Assembly: GCF_003987175.1 (NCBI RefSeq)
Contig: NZ_PIPM01000017.1
Coordinates: forward strand, 1-36,176
Source: Aliidiomarina sanyensis
GTDB taxonomy: Bacteria; Pseudomonadota; Gammaproteobacteria; Enterobacterales; Alteromonadaceae
DNA: 36,176 bases
Reading direction: 5' to 3'
Shown here: positions 9,481 to 17,899 of the stretch, piece by piece
How the letters are laid out: each line of letters opens with the position of its first letter
How positions within the stretch are numbered: position 1 is the stretch's first letter
Position numbers and translations under genes: made by a program
The notes under the pieces: generated by a model
Databases searched by the model: none
What the model was told of the DNA's origin: nothing
What the model saw: only the letters and a program-made list of their open reading frames with translations

Positions 9481-10482
9481 TCAGGCTTCAAACGAACGCA
9501 TGATTTCCGCGTCCATGAAATCACGCCAACCTTTGCCAAAATCAGGTAGTAACTTTTTCCGTTCTTTCTGGTAACGCTCTAAGCAGGCTAACCGCTTGTC
9601 TTCAGATTCGGCCAAATGTTCAATGGCCGCCCAATCGTTCCACACCGAGTACAGACCCCAATCGCTGCGGTGAATTTCGCAGCCGGGCAGGCGGTAATGA
9701 AAGGTTGGCCGTGCTTTTACCAAGGATACATCCTCGACGTATTTAAGCAGGCGTTTCTCGTCGAGATGACGAAACAAAGGAAGCATATCCAACGCACGAT
9801 TGCGTGTTGGATTATCTCGTAAATAATCGGTCATCAGATCTTCAAGAGAGGGATCATAATCTGGATGGAGGACCTTCTCTAAATATTTTTTAGGGAATGG
9901 ATCGATATAGCTGCTGACTCGCCGAGAAATATCGGGGTCGATACGTTTCAAGAGCCATTCGTAAGCGCATAAGAACGCCTGAAGGTAATTGCGCAAGGTT
10001 GTGGCATCGGTATTGGGCACTTCAGGATTTAACTGCATCCCAAAGGCGTAAGCGAGGCTGTTGGAAGAACCTTTGGCGCCTGCCTCTCGTAATTGCTCAA
10101 TCAGGGTTTCCACTTCCTCGAGACGGGATAGCGGCAAGGGCGGGCTGACTATCTCAACCGGAACAACGCTCTCGGCAATCCAAGCGAGCCCCTTTTCTGC
10201 CGACTTTTGCCATTCTTCTTGATGCTCCTCGCGCCCCAGCTTCTTCAAATAACTATAATCGAACTCAATGACCCAGTCGCCCGCATCATCACCGGAAACG
10301 CTTCGCTCGTACCGACCTTTCTGCGAGATATCGGTTTCAACTCCGAGGGACTTTAAAAACGCGGAGACAATTTCGGTCACCTGATCAAGCGAGAGATCCC
10401 CGAGCTCAATTTCCACGCCGACACGTCGTTCCTCATCGTCAGCGGTTTTGGGTTGCGGGACTTTCATCAAGGCTTTGGCCAT
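9481..10482 (-). CDS. Amidoligase-family enzyme (glutamine-synthetase-fold COOH-NH2 ligase)
   Basis: The protein of 333 residues resembles the Amidoligase_2 family. The N-terminal GVEIELGDL strand carries the family's conserved acidic residues, WVIEFDYSYL corresponds to the second acidic strand, and VPVEIVSPPLPLSRLEEVETLIEQL matches the conserved segment in which a Glu precedes SPP/PL. Members are predicted to use ATP to form amide bonds between a carboxylate and an amine, in peptides or amino-acid conjugates. It is the second gene of a pair: its ATG lies three bases after the stop of the gamma-glutamylcyclotransferase-like gene, and its strong GAGGAG ribosome site is inside the end of that gene. 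The pairing of amidoligase with a GGCT/AIG2-like gene is a known conserved context. Substrate unknown. The homology call comes from motif recognition, not a search. Confidence 0.7.
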   Translation of the reverse strand: MAKALMKVPQPKTADDEERRVGVEIELGDLSLDQVTEIVSAFLKSLGVETDISQKGRYERSVSGDDAGDWVIEFDYSYLKKLGREEHQEEWQKSAEKGLAWIAESVVPVEIVSPPLPLSRLEEVETLIEQLREAGAKGSSNSLAYAFGMQLNPEVPNTDATTLRNYLQAFLCAYEWLLKRIDPDISRRVSSYIDPFPKKYLEKVLHPDYDPSLEDLMTDYLRDNPTRNRALDMLPLFRHLDEKRLLKYVEDVSLVKARPTFHYRLPGCEIHRSDWGLYSVWNDWAAIEHLAESEDKRLACLERYQKERKKLLPDFGKGWRDFMDAEIMRSFEA

Positions 10483-10485
10483 GTA

Positions 10486-10917
10486 CTACTCCTCGAGAAC
10501 CGGTGGAATATCAGAGATAAGGCGGTATACCCAAGCATGCTCTCCATCCTCAAGGGTATACAAATAGCGTTCATATTTCACCCCGACTCGTTCATATCGG
10601 TCGAGGCGCCGCAGCTGTGTGGGGGTAACGTAAAAGGTGACGCCCTCGGTCACGGCGTCGTCATCGGGCAATAGATCGAGCCCGTACCGGCGGTAACCCT
10701 GCAGTTGAGCAGGCTCAGTTGGCACAAAGCGACGAATGATTAGGGTCCGGACAAAGTTATTACGCAAGGTGCCAAATGCAAAAACGCGATGGGTTGCTTC
10801 TTGGTCAATCTCAAGTGTGGTCTCGCCATAAGTGAAGCTGTAGGGGCTAATCCAAATCCACCAAAAGATTACAGCGGCTGCGAGCAATGCAAATAATGCG
10901 TAGGTCATAGCTTTCAC
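10486..10917 (-). CDS. Membrane-anchored gamma-glutamylcyclotransferase (AIG2)-like protein
   Basis: This protein of 143 residues has one N-terminal membrane helix (about residues 4-25, rich in A/L/I/W) and then a GGCT/AIG2-like domain. The family hallmark V(F/Y)xYGTLR appears as VFAFGTLRNNFVR at about 45-57. The second hallmark, a Glu after LDxY, appears as LDRYERVG with the YERY repeat shortly after. Family members cleave gamma-glutamyl amide bonds by cyclisation to 5-oxoproline. The anchor is unusual for this fold and suggests work on the cytoplasmic or periplasmic face of the inner membrane. GTG at 10917 has a GGA six to eight bases upstream; ATG at 10908 is an alternative. It is the promoter-proximal gene of a two-gene unit with the amidoligase. 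Confidence 0.7.
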   Translation of the reverse strand: MKAMTYALFALLAAAVIFWWIWISPYSFTYGETTLEIDQEATHRVFAFGTLRNNFVRTLIIRRFVPTEPAQLQGYRRYGLDLLPDDDAVTEGVTFYVTPTQLRRLDRYERVGVKYERYLYTLEDGEHAWVYRLISDIPPVLEE

Positions 10918-10928
10918 GATTCCAATCC

Positions 10929-10988
10929 ATTTTTTCTGCGAATTTTTTGTGTATGATGAGAAGCTTAGCTCATGAATTCCGGTTCATG
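10929..10988 (+). promoter_or_regulatory. Possible promoter and small inverted repeat before the M49-like gene
   Basis: The 110-bp divergent spacer holds a -10-like TATGAT at 10952-10957 preceded by TGTG (extended -10 style), with a T-rich stretch in place of a clear -35. Downstream, CATGAA (10971-10976) and TTCATG (10983-10988) form a six-bp inverted repeat around TTCCGG, flanked by GCT and AGC. This could be an operator or a leader hairpin. Sequence pattern only. Confidence 0.25.
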
Positions 10989-11027
10989 TAGCAAGCACTC
11001 CTTACAACATAACAAGAGAGAAAGCTC

Positions 11028-12716
11028 ATGGGAAATTTGAAGCATGTCGCACGCTGCGTTTCAGCGGGGGTGGCTGTGCTCGTTGCAGGCGCGTTGGTCA
11101 CGGGTTGTTCGGATACATCAGGTCCAGAGCAGGCGGCCGCTGAGGCACGGTACGAACTCGTGCCCGAAGCAGCGCACCGGCTTGATATTTACGTTCCGGT
11201 TCCTATGGATGTTGATATCTCGCATTTGTCACCACAAAAACGTGAGCTCATCAGTATCCTGATTGACGCGGCAGACATTATGGATGAGTTGTTTTGGATG
11301 CAGGCTTACCCGGGAGATCGCGATGAGCTGCTCAACGGCATTTCGGATCCGCGTGTGCGCCAGTTTGCTGAAATCAATTATGGTCCGTGGGACCGTTTGA
11401 ACAATATGGAACCCTTCATTCAAGGCTTTGGACCGAAACCGTTGGGCGCGAATTACTATCCTGCGGACATGACCCGTGAAGAATTTGATGCGGCGGATCT
11501 CGCTGACAAAGACTCGCTCTATACGCTAGTGCGTCGCGATGATCACGGACAGCTCTACACAGTTGCTTACAATGAGAAATATGCGGAAGGTCTAGCACGC
11601 GCTGCCGAACTGCTTCGTGAGGCCGCAGAGTTAGCAGAAGACCCGATGTTTGCGCGGTATCTGCAAATGCGCGCTGATGCGTTCTTAAGTAACGAGTATC
11701 AAGAATCGGATTACGCATGGATGGATATGGTGGATAACACCGTCGATGTCATCATTGGACCGATTGAAACCTATGAGGACCGTCTGTTTGGGTACAAAGC
11801 AGGGTTTGAAGCGTACGTTCTTGTCAAGGACCTCGAGTGGAGTGAGCGCCTCGCGATCTATGCGGACACTTTACCGGCCCTGCAACGTGGCTTGCCGGTG
11901 CCTGAGGAATATAAAGCAGAGGAGCCTGGAAGTGAGGCGCAGTTAAACGCCTATGATGTCGTCTACTATGCGGGGCATTCTAACGCGGGCAGTAAGACGA
12001 TTGCTGTGAACTTGCCAAATGATGAGCAAGTGCAATTGGAGAAGGGTACTCGTCGTTCTCAGTTAAAGAATGCTATGCAGGCAAAATTTGATGAAATCTT
12101 GGTGCCGATTGCTGATGTGTTGATTGCCCCGGACCAGCGCCATCACATTACCTTCGATGCATTCTTTGCCAACACAATGTTTCATGAAGTGGCGCATGGT
12201 CTTGGCATCAAAAACACCATTAATGATCGTGGACCCGTGCGCACCGCCTTGCGTGAATATGCAGCGCCGTTGGAAGAGGGTAAAGCCGATATTCTCGGGC
12301 TGTACATGGTGACACAACTCATGGAGGAAGGGATTTTAACCGAGGGCGTTTTGGAGGATTACTACGTGACGTTCTTGGCTGGCATTTTCCGTTCGGTTCG
12401 CTTCGGCGCTTCGAGTGCACATGGTCAGGCCAACATGATTCGGTTTAATTATTTTGAACAAGCTGGCGCCTTTGTCCGGGATGAATCGGGATACTACTCT
12501 GTGGATATGGAAAACATGCGCGCAGCGATGAATAGTTTGTCAGAGCTTATCCTGCGCCTTCAGGGCGATGGCGATTACGAAGGGACCGCGCGTTTGTTTG
12601 CAGAAATGGGTGGAATCGGTGCCGATCTGCAAGCCGAGTTGGATCGCATTGATGCGGCCAATATCCCGGTTGATATTGTATTTGAGCAAGGCAAACGGCC
12701 GCTTGGACTCGAATAG
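11028..12716 (+). CDS. M49 (dipeptidyl-peptidase III-like) zinc peptidase lipoprotein
   Basis: This protein of 562 residues has a lipoprotein signal (LVTGC at about residue 27) followed by an all-helical peptidase. The zinc site is clear: His386-Glu387 and His390 in FHEVAHGLG, and the second motif EEGKAD with Glu417 as the likely third ligand. It corresponds to HELLGH and EECRAE of dipeptidyl-peptidase III, but with the shorter five-residue HExxH form found in bacterial relatives. These enzymes cut dipeptides from oligopeptide N-termini, so a role in periplasmic peptide scavenging is plausible. ATG at 11028 is preceded by AAGAGAGAAAG. A terminator follows at 12751. The gene stands alone and diverges from the GGCT/amidoligase unit. 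Confidence 0.8.
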   Translation: MGNLKHVARCVSAGVAVLVAGALVTGCSDTSGPEQAAAEARYELVPEAAHRLDIYVPVPMDVDISHLSPQKRELISILIDAADIMDELFWMQAYPGDRDELLNGISDPRVRQFAEINYGPWDRLNNMEPFIQGFGPKPLGANYYPADMTREEFDAADLADKDSLYTLVRRDDHGQLYTVAYNEKYAEGLARAAELLREAAELAEDPMFARYLQMRADAFLSNEYQESDYAWMDMVDNTVDVIIGPIETYEDRLFGYKAGFEAYVLVKDLEWSERLAIYADTLPALQRGLPVPEEYKAEEPGSEAQLNAYDVVYYAGHSNAGSKTIAVNLPNDEQVQLEKGTRRSQLKNAMQAKFDEILVPIADVLIAPDQRHHITFDAFFANTMFHEVAHGLGIKNTINDRGPVRTALREYAAPLEEGKADILGLYMVTQLMEEGILTEGVLEDYYVTFLAGIFRSVRFGASSAHGQANMIRFNYFEQAGAFVRDESGYYSVDMENMRAAMNSLSELILRLQGDGDYEGTARLFAEMGGIGADLQAELDRIDAANIPVDIVFEQGKRPLGLE

Positions 12717-12750
12717 TCATTTTCACCAACGAACGGTGTAAGTCACCAAC

Positions 12751-12784
12751 AAAGGGTGCTCTTCAATAAGCGCCCTTTTTATTT
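12751..12784 (+). terminator. Intrinsic terminator after the M49-like gene
   Basis: AAAGGGTGC (12751-12759) pairs with GCGCCCTTT (12770-12778), with one G-T wobble and a 10-base loop. A T-rich tract follows. It lies 35 bp after the stop codon at 12716. The remaining spacer up to 12921 is AT-rich with no supportable gene. Confidence 0.75.
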
Positions 12785-12921
12785 AAATAAACTTAATTAA
12801 TTAAAATCAGTAGGTTGCATGGTTTTTAAGGAATTGGCATAGATTCTGCATTTTAATCGTCATGGGGGATATTCAGGCATCTTTGGCTTGGATACACGCC
12901 TCATAAGCAGCAGCAAAAAAC

Positions 12922-12954
12922 GGAAAACGGAGAGCCTCGGCTCTCCGTTTTTCC
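12922..12954. terminator. Strong hairpin terminator, probably bidirectional
   Basis: A 13-bp perfect stem runs AAAACGGAGAGCC (12924-12936), a minimal loop, then GGCTCTCCGTTTT (12939-12951). T runs occur on the 3' side in both orientations. It is 15 bp beyond the stop of the BCCT gene on the minus strand, which it most likely terminates. Confidence 0.8.
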
Positions 12955-12969
12955 TTGCCGATAGCTTCG

Positions 12970-15027
12970 TTAAGATGCATCGGGCTTTTTTAGTTCCTCT
13001 TTGATATCAGTCAGATCATCATCGTGCTCGGAAACATCCCACGGTAAGCTTCCTGGCGAGTGATGCTGGAAGTGCAGGTAGTTTTCAAATTGATTGAGCA
13101 CATCATCAATAATGTCGGCTTCTTCAAAACCAAAGACATCGTAGGCCTGTCCACCTTGGCGCAAGAAGACTTCCGCACGGAAGTAATCATCGTCATCACT
13201 ATCCTTCGTGATAGCAAACGCGGGACGATGATAACCCCGCAATCGAATTTCGTACGTGAAGTCGATTTCATCCTTATCGACGGTTAACACCACGCGTGTT
13301 GGCTCCTCTTGCAAGCTGACTTCAGCTTTCCATCGCTTCGCAGTTAACTCTTGTTCGACACGTTTGAGGCATTCATGGCAGGTCTCACGAATAAAGGCAT
13401 CGACTTTTTCCTTGCTCGGATAATCGACCATACCGGCCAGACGTTTTTTCCAATAATTGGCACCTGCGTGGACCCCTCGACGATGCACTTGAGTGTGGCT
13501 TCGCAAACTACTGTATTGATGTCCCTCAATGACCAGGGCTCGCCACATTCCCACGGCGGCGATAATCATAATCACTGCAAACGGCAAGGCACTGGCAATC
13601 GCTGCTGTCTGCAGAGCGGTTAGTCCACCCGCAAGTAACAGCACAGCAGCGACAACGCCTTCCGAGCTTGCCCAGAAAACGCGTTGCCAGACGGGTGTAT
13701 TCATCACGCCGCCCGACGCCAAAGAGTCAATGACTAAAGATCCAGAGTCAGATGAGGTGACAAAGAATGTCATAATCAGAATGACCGTCGCAAACGACAA
13801 AATACTCGTAAGCGGGAGGCGTTCGTACAGCTTGAACAGGGCAATGGCCTGATCAGCCTGTACTTCGTCAATCAGTGATTCGTAGCCTTGCACCATGATC
13901 ATGTGGAGTGCGGTATCGCCAAAGACGGAGAACCAGAAGAAGGTAAAAATCGTGGGGACTAGCATGACACCAACGACGAACTGACGAATGGTGCGGCCCC
14001 GACTAATTTTCGCGATAAAGAGTCCAACAAAAGGCGCCCAAGCAATCGTCCAACCAAAGATAAACAAGGTCCAGTTGCCAATCCAATCACTGCGACTGTA
14101 GGCCTGAAGATTAAAGGTACGTTCTACGATGTAGTTTAAATAACTCCCAGTGTTCTGGAGGAAAGTCTCCAAGATATGCACCGTAGGTCCGAACGCAAAA
14201 ACAAAAAGCAGTAAGAATAGGACAAGGCTCATATTGATGATGGATAGGCGCTTAATCCCTTTATCGAGACCAGCCACTACCGATGCAATCGCCATGAGGG
14301 TAATGACAAATATCACCGCGACTTGCACGAAGGTGCTGACTGGAATACTCGGCCATAGGTAATTAAGCCCTGCGTTGATCTGAATAACAGATAACCCCAA
14401 AGTTGTCGCGATTCCGAACATGGTGCCGAGAATGGCAAAGGTATCAACCGTGTGACCTATTGGCCCATGGATGCGCTCACCAATCAGTGGAAAAAGGGTG
14501 GAGCGCATAGAGAGTGGTAGTCCGTGTCGGAAGGAGAAATAAGCAAGCACGAGCCCAACGAGACCATAAATTGCCCAGATGTGAAAGCCCCAATGAAAGT
14601 ATGAAATTTGCATGGCTTGCTTGGCGGCATCTACCGTGAGCGCTGCTCCATCGGGTGGATCTGCGTAGTGCAAGACAGGTTCGGATACGCCAAAGAACAG
14701 CAGCGCGATACCGTATCCCGCTGAGAACAACATGGCAAACCAAGCGGGGAAGCTATACTCCGGCTCCGCGTGGTCAGGCCCGAGTTTGACTCGCCCCCAG
14801 CGTGACAAAGCAACCATCACGATAAAAATCAGGAACAAAGCGACAGCAAGCATGTAAAACCAGCCAAAGTCTTCGGTAATTCGTGCAAGGACTGCCGAGA
14901 AAACTTCTCCGGCAAGCTCGGGATTACTGAGCGTTCCTGCAACAAGCAGAACAATGACAACAACGGCTGGAATAAAGACTGGGAGGAGAAGGGCTGATCG
15001 CCAGCGAGATGGCGCTTTTGAACTCAT
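12970..15027 (-). CDS. betT: BCCT-family transporter, BetT (choline) type
   Basis: This secondary transporter of 685 residues belongs to the betaine/choline/carnitine family and has 12 membrane segments over about residues 15-500. The BCCT signatures are visible: FSAGYGIALLFFGVSEPVLHY near the glycine stretch of TM3, and the tryptophan-rich TM8 region FGWTIAWAPFVGLFIAKISRGRTIRQF. The C-terminal tail of about 180 residues is hydrophilic and acidic, the length expected for BetT-like proteins, where it takes part in osmosensing; short BetP/OpuD types lack this domain. The substrate is probably choline or glycine betaine, not proven. The start ATG at 15027 has AAGGAG seven bases upstream. No choline dehydrogenase genes are adjacent. 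It diverges from the channel gene across 220 bp. Confidence 0.88.
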   Translation of the reverse strand: MSSKAPSRWRSALLLPVFIPAVVVIVLLVAGTLSNPELAGEVFSAVLARITEDFGWFYMLAVALFLIFIVMVALSRWGRVKLGPDHAEPEYSFPAWFAMLFSAGYGIALLFFGVSEPVLHYADPPDGAALTVDAAKQAMQISYFHWGFHIWAIYGLVGLVLAYFSFRHGLPLSMRSTLFPLIGERIHGPIGHTVDTFAILGTMFGIATTLGLSVIQINAGLNYLWPSIPVSTFVQVAVIFVITLMAIASVVAGLDKGIKRLSIINMSLVLFLLLFVFAFGPTVHILETFLQNTGSYLNYIVERTFNLQAYSRSDWIGNWTLFIFGWTIAWAPFVGLFIAKISRGRTIRQFVVGVMLVPTIFTFFWFSVFGDTALHMIMVQGYESLIDEVQADQAIALFKLYERLPLTSILSFATVILIMTFFVTSSDSGSLVIDSLASGGVMNTPVWQRVFWASSEGVVAAVLLLAGGLTALQTAAIASALPFAVIMIIAAVGMWRALVIEGHQYSSLRSHTQVHRRGVHAGANYWKKRLAGMVDYPSKEKVDAFIRETCHECLKRVEQELTAKRWKAEVSLQEEPTRVVLTVDKDEIDFTYEIRLRGYHRPAFAITKDSDDDDYFRAEVFLRQGGQAYDVFGFEEADIIDDVLNQFENYLHFQHHSPGSLPWDVSEHDDDLTDIKEELKKPDAS

Positions 15028-15247
15028 AGTAAGGCTCCTTGATGAGGGAAAAACTTCTTTCGTTCGTTATTTCAGGCTAGCACCTGCTGATCGATTGACA
15101 AGTTTTGTTCGCGGTTCATTTCGCTGCGAGTGCGCCGTTCTGCAACTTAGGAATCTAAAAAGTGAGAGGAAGCTTTCGCGAAGTTCAAGAGAGTTGTGTA
15201 TGCTCAAACGACAAAAAACTGGAGAATAACGAACGAGCGAGGCTTTC

Positions 15248-17152
15248 GTGAACCTTTATCACCGATTCAGATTTTATGTGGAGCGTTTGTTGGCAGGGGG
15301 GCCATTCTTCCAGTTGCTTGTCGTGTGGTGCATTGTCGGCGTGATTTCAGTACTGGGTGGTATTCTGGTGTTGCTGATTGCGCGTGAGGGGAGCTTCACG
15401 GAGGAACTCTGGTGGTCTTTTCTGCGCCTTTCCGACCCAGGATATTTGGGCGATGACGAAGGGACTGGCCGACGCTTCATCTCAACCATTCTGACGGTAC
15501 TCGGCTATGTTCTCTTCATGGGGACCTTGGTCGCCATCATGACTCAGTGGTTATTCCGAAAAATGAATCGCCTCGAACAAGGATTGACGCCGGTAAGTTA
15601 CCGAGGACACACCGTTATTCTGGGGTGGACATCGCGAACAGTGCCCGTCTTACATGAATTACTTACCGCGCGGTTCCGTAAGGTCAGTCTCCGCCGAATT
15701 GTGGTGCTGGCCGACGATATTACGGCCGGCCCTATGTTACAGTTAGCGGAAGAGCCTCTTACCGCGCGTCAAAAAAACCGCGTCATTCTGCGCTCTGGTT
15801 CGTCGATTAATCCGGAGCATTTGCACCGCGCCGGCGTATTGCATGCGGATACAGTGATTGTCCCGGGCCGTTCACACTCCGGTGAGCAGATGCTGAGTGC
15901 CGATTCTGAAGTTATCAAAATCTTGACGAGTTTGGAGACGCAGTATCGAAAACTGCAACGGCGTCCTAAAGTGATTGCCGAGTTGCAAGATGCACGAAAA
16001 ATTCCCATCGCGTTACACACCTATCAGGGCCCCATGCAAGTTATTGCGAGTGATCGGGTCATCGCGAAGATCTTGACACGGTGCGCTGTATATCCAGAGC
16101 TTGCAGGAGGGATCAATGCTTTGCTTGTGGCCGAGGATCAAGGACAACTTGTCCCAATCCCCGCAACAGCTTTCCATGGTCAGGCTTGGCAGAATGTGTT
16201 CGCCGCATTTTCACAGTCCACCCCATGTGGCGTGATTCGACGCGAAGGGGCGAAGAAGCATACCGTGCTCGCTCCTGAACCGGACTTTTTGCTTGATCGC
16301 CATGACGAGATTCTGGTGTTAGCAGAAGGGCAAGGTGGGCTTCAGGCTCAGCCTACAACGCACGTCAAAGATGAACCTGAAGCGACCCCGCTTTTGCTGG
16401 CGCCCGCGCGCCCTAGAAAACGTTCCATTTTAATTCTTGGCTGGAATAATCATGTGGCCCGTGTGGTCGCTACGATGCAGCAAGAGGAGCGTACTGAATT
16501 TACCATCACGCTGGTTTCAACCGTACCAGTGGAAGAACGCATGGCGATTTTACAGGATTATTTAATTGAAACACCCGAGCGAATCAACCGTATCGAGTGC
16601 CTTCAGAAGGATTACACAGTTGAAGCCAATGTGCGTGCGCTGATGCCTCACCAGTACGATGTCATTATGCTGTTTTCAAGTCATCGCGCCGCGAGCGGTG
16701 AAGAGGCAGATGCTCGCACGATTGTCGGCTTTATGGTGCTGGATTACTTATTACAAAGTACACCGGAGCAAAACGCAAAGAGACCTCATGTTTTGATTGA
16801 ATTGCACGACTCGAGTAATACCAGTTATGTGCAGCGTGCGGAAAATGCAGTGATCGTCAGCCCCGTGATTGTCTCGCATGTGCTCTCACAGATTGCTCGG
16901 TATCCGCAGCTCCGGTCAGTCTACGAAGAATTATTGTCCAGCGAGGGTGCGCGATTATCAACGCGCAAAGCACCGGATGGTCTCTTTGGGCAAAGAACGG
17001 TGCAGGAACTGCAGCAAAGGGCAATCCAACAGGGGTGCGTACTGCTCGGAATTCAGCGAGCGGGAGAGACTCGCTTAAATTTACCACCGACCTTGCGTCT
17101 TGACGTAGATGACTCATTGTTACTGATCGTGCTGCAACGGGGACTCAACTGA
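15248..17152 (+). CDS. CASTOR/POLLUX-like ion channel with RCK-like domains
   Basis: This protein of 634 residues has a two-helix pore module and two Rossmann-like regulatory domains. TM1 is about residues 21-45 and TM2 about 78-103; between them WWSFLRLSDPGYLGDDEG aligns with the plant CASTOR/POLLUX filter region (WTFVADAGNHADTEG type), so the filter is SDPGY rather than the potassium-channel TVGYG. RCK-like domains begin at HTVILGWTSRTVPVL and SILILGWNNHVARVV. Bacterial relatives are often mislabelled as TrkA potassium proteins. The ion is unknown, though plant members conduct cations including calcium. The start is GTG at 15248 with GAGG six bases upstream. The spacer back to the BCCT gene contains a TTGACA at 15095-15100 without a convincing -10. 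Confidence 0.8.
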   Translation: MNLYHRFRFYVERLLAGGPFFQLLVVWCIVGVISVLGGILVLLIAREGSFTEELWWSFLRLSDPGYLGDDEGTGRRFISTILTVLGYVLFMGTLVAIMTQWLFRKMNRLEQGLTPVSYRGHTVILGWTSRTVPVLHELLTARFRKVSLRRIVVLADDITAGPMLQLAEEPLTARQKNRVILRSGSSINPEHLHRAGVLHADTVIVPGRSHSGEQMLSADSEVIKILTSLETQYRKLQRRPKVIAELQDARKIPIALHTYQGPMQVIASDRVIAKILTRCAVYPELAGGINALLVAEDQGQLVPIPATAFHGQAWQNVFAAFSQSTPCGVIRREGAKKHTVLAPEPDFLLDRHDEILVLAEGQGGLQAQPTTHVKDEPEATPLLLAPARPRKRSILILGWNNHVARVVATMQQEERTEFTITLVSTVPVEERMAILQDYLIETPERINRIECLQKDYTVEANVRALMPHQYDVIMLFSSHRAASGEEADARTIVGFMVLDYLLQSTPEQNAKRPHVLIELHDSSNTSYVQRAENAVIVSPVIVSHVLSQIARYPQLRSVYEELLSSEGARLSTRKAPDGLFGQRTVQELQQRAIQQGCVLLGIQRAGETRLNLPPTLRLDVDDSLLLIVLQRGLN

Positions 17153-17234
17153 AATGAGTGAACTTATTTTGTTGATTCCTTAGTATTTAAATTGAACGGA
17201 GTAATTTGGGCCTTCGGATTGTGAGGACAGAATT

Positions 17235-17828
17235 GTGGTTCAACGCATTGTAGCGGGAGTCTTGGGGGTGTGTTTGTTGGGTGCATGCTCGGACGGTGCC
17301 GAACCCTCGTCCAGTAGTGGCGGAGAAGAGCGACGCATCCCAATTGCAGCCTATGAGGTTGTTCCTAGAGACCTGTCAAGACAGCTGATGCTCTCGGCAA
17401 CGGTTGAACCTAGAATTCAAGTCACTCTAACCAGCCGAACCCAGGGGATTGTCGCTGATATCGAAATTGGCGAGTCGATTGAACCCCAGCAACCCTTATT
17501 CACGCTGGCAAACATGAATGAGCTTGTCATTCGTCCGGGTGTTTCCGAGCGAGATATTCGCCACCTTGAAGTCGGCATGACAGTTCCTGTTCGTTTAGAC
17601 AGCATGCCGGACAAGGAAATTGAGGGAACGATTCGACGTATTTTTCCCGCAGCAGATCAAAGTAGCCGATTGTTGCGAATAGAGGTTCTCCTTCCTGAAC
17701 AATCTTTTGAACAAGGTGTGCGCCCTGGTTTTTTGGCGCGCCTGCCTTTAATTGTCGACCCTCGACCCGACGCACTGGCGGTACCTGCGGCAGCCGTTGG
17801 CGAAAGTGGGGATCAGCGTTACATCTAG
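17235..17828 (+). pseudogene. RND efflux periplasmic adaptor (MFP), 3' end deleted
   Basis: This is the N-terminal part of a membrane fusion protein of an RND multidrug pump. It has a lipobox (LLGACSD, Cys about residue 18), the first half of the lipoyl/barrel-sandwich motif (SRTQGIVADIEIGESI), and beta-barrel segments up to LAVPAAAVGESGDQRYI, after which the frame stops. Family members normally continue for another 120-200 residues. GTG at 17235 has AGGA seven bases upstream, so it may still be translated. The next gene is the C-terminal half of an RND pump in a different frame, so a deletion probably removed the 3' end of this gene and the 5' end of the next. Confidence 0.8.
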
Positions 17829-17899
17829 CGCTGCAGGATGCAGGGCGTCTCCTGGAGCTTGCTCGAACACAATTACCGAGTGATAGCGAACCGCCTCGG

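Noticed and set aside
15095-15123. Promoter with TTGACA before the channel gene
   Set aside because: No acceptable -10 at the correct distance; too weak to list as a feature.
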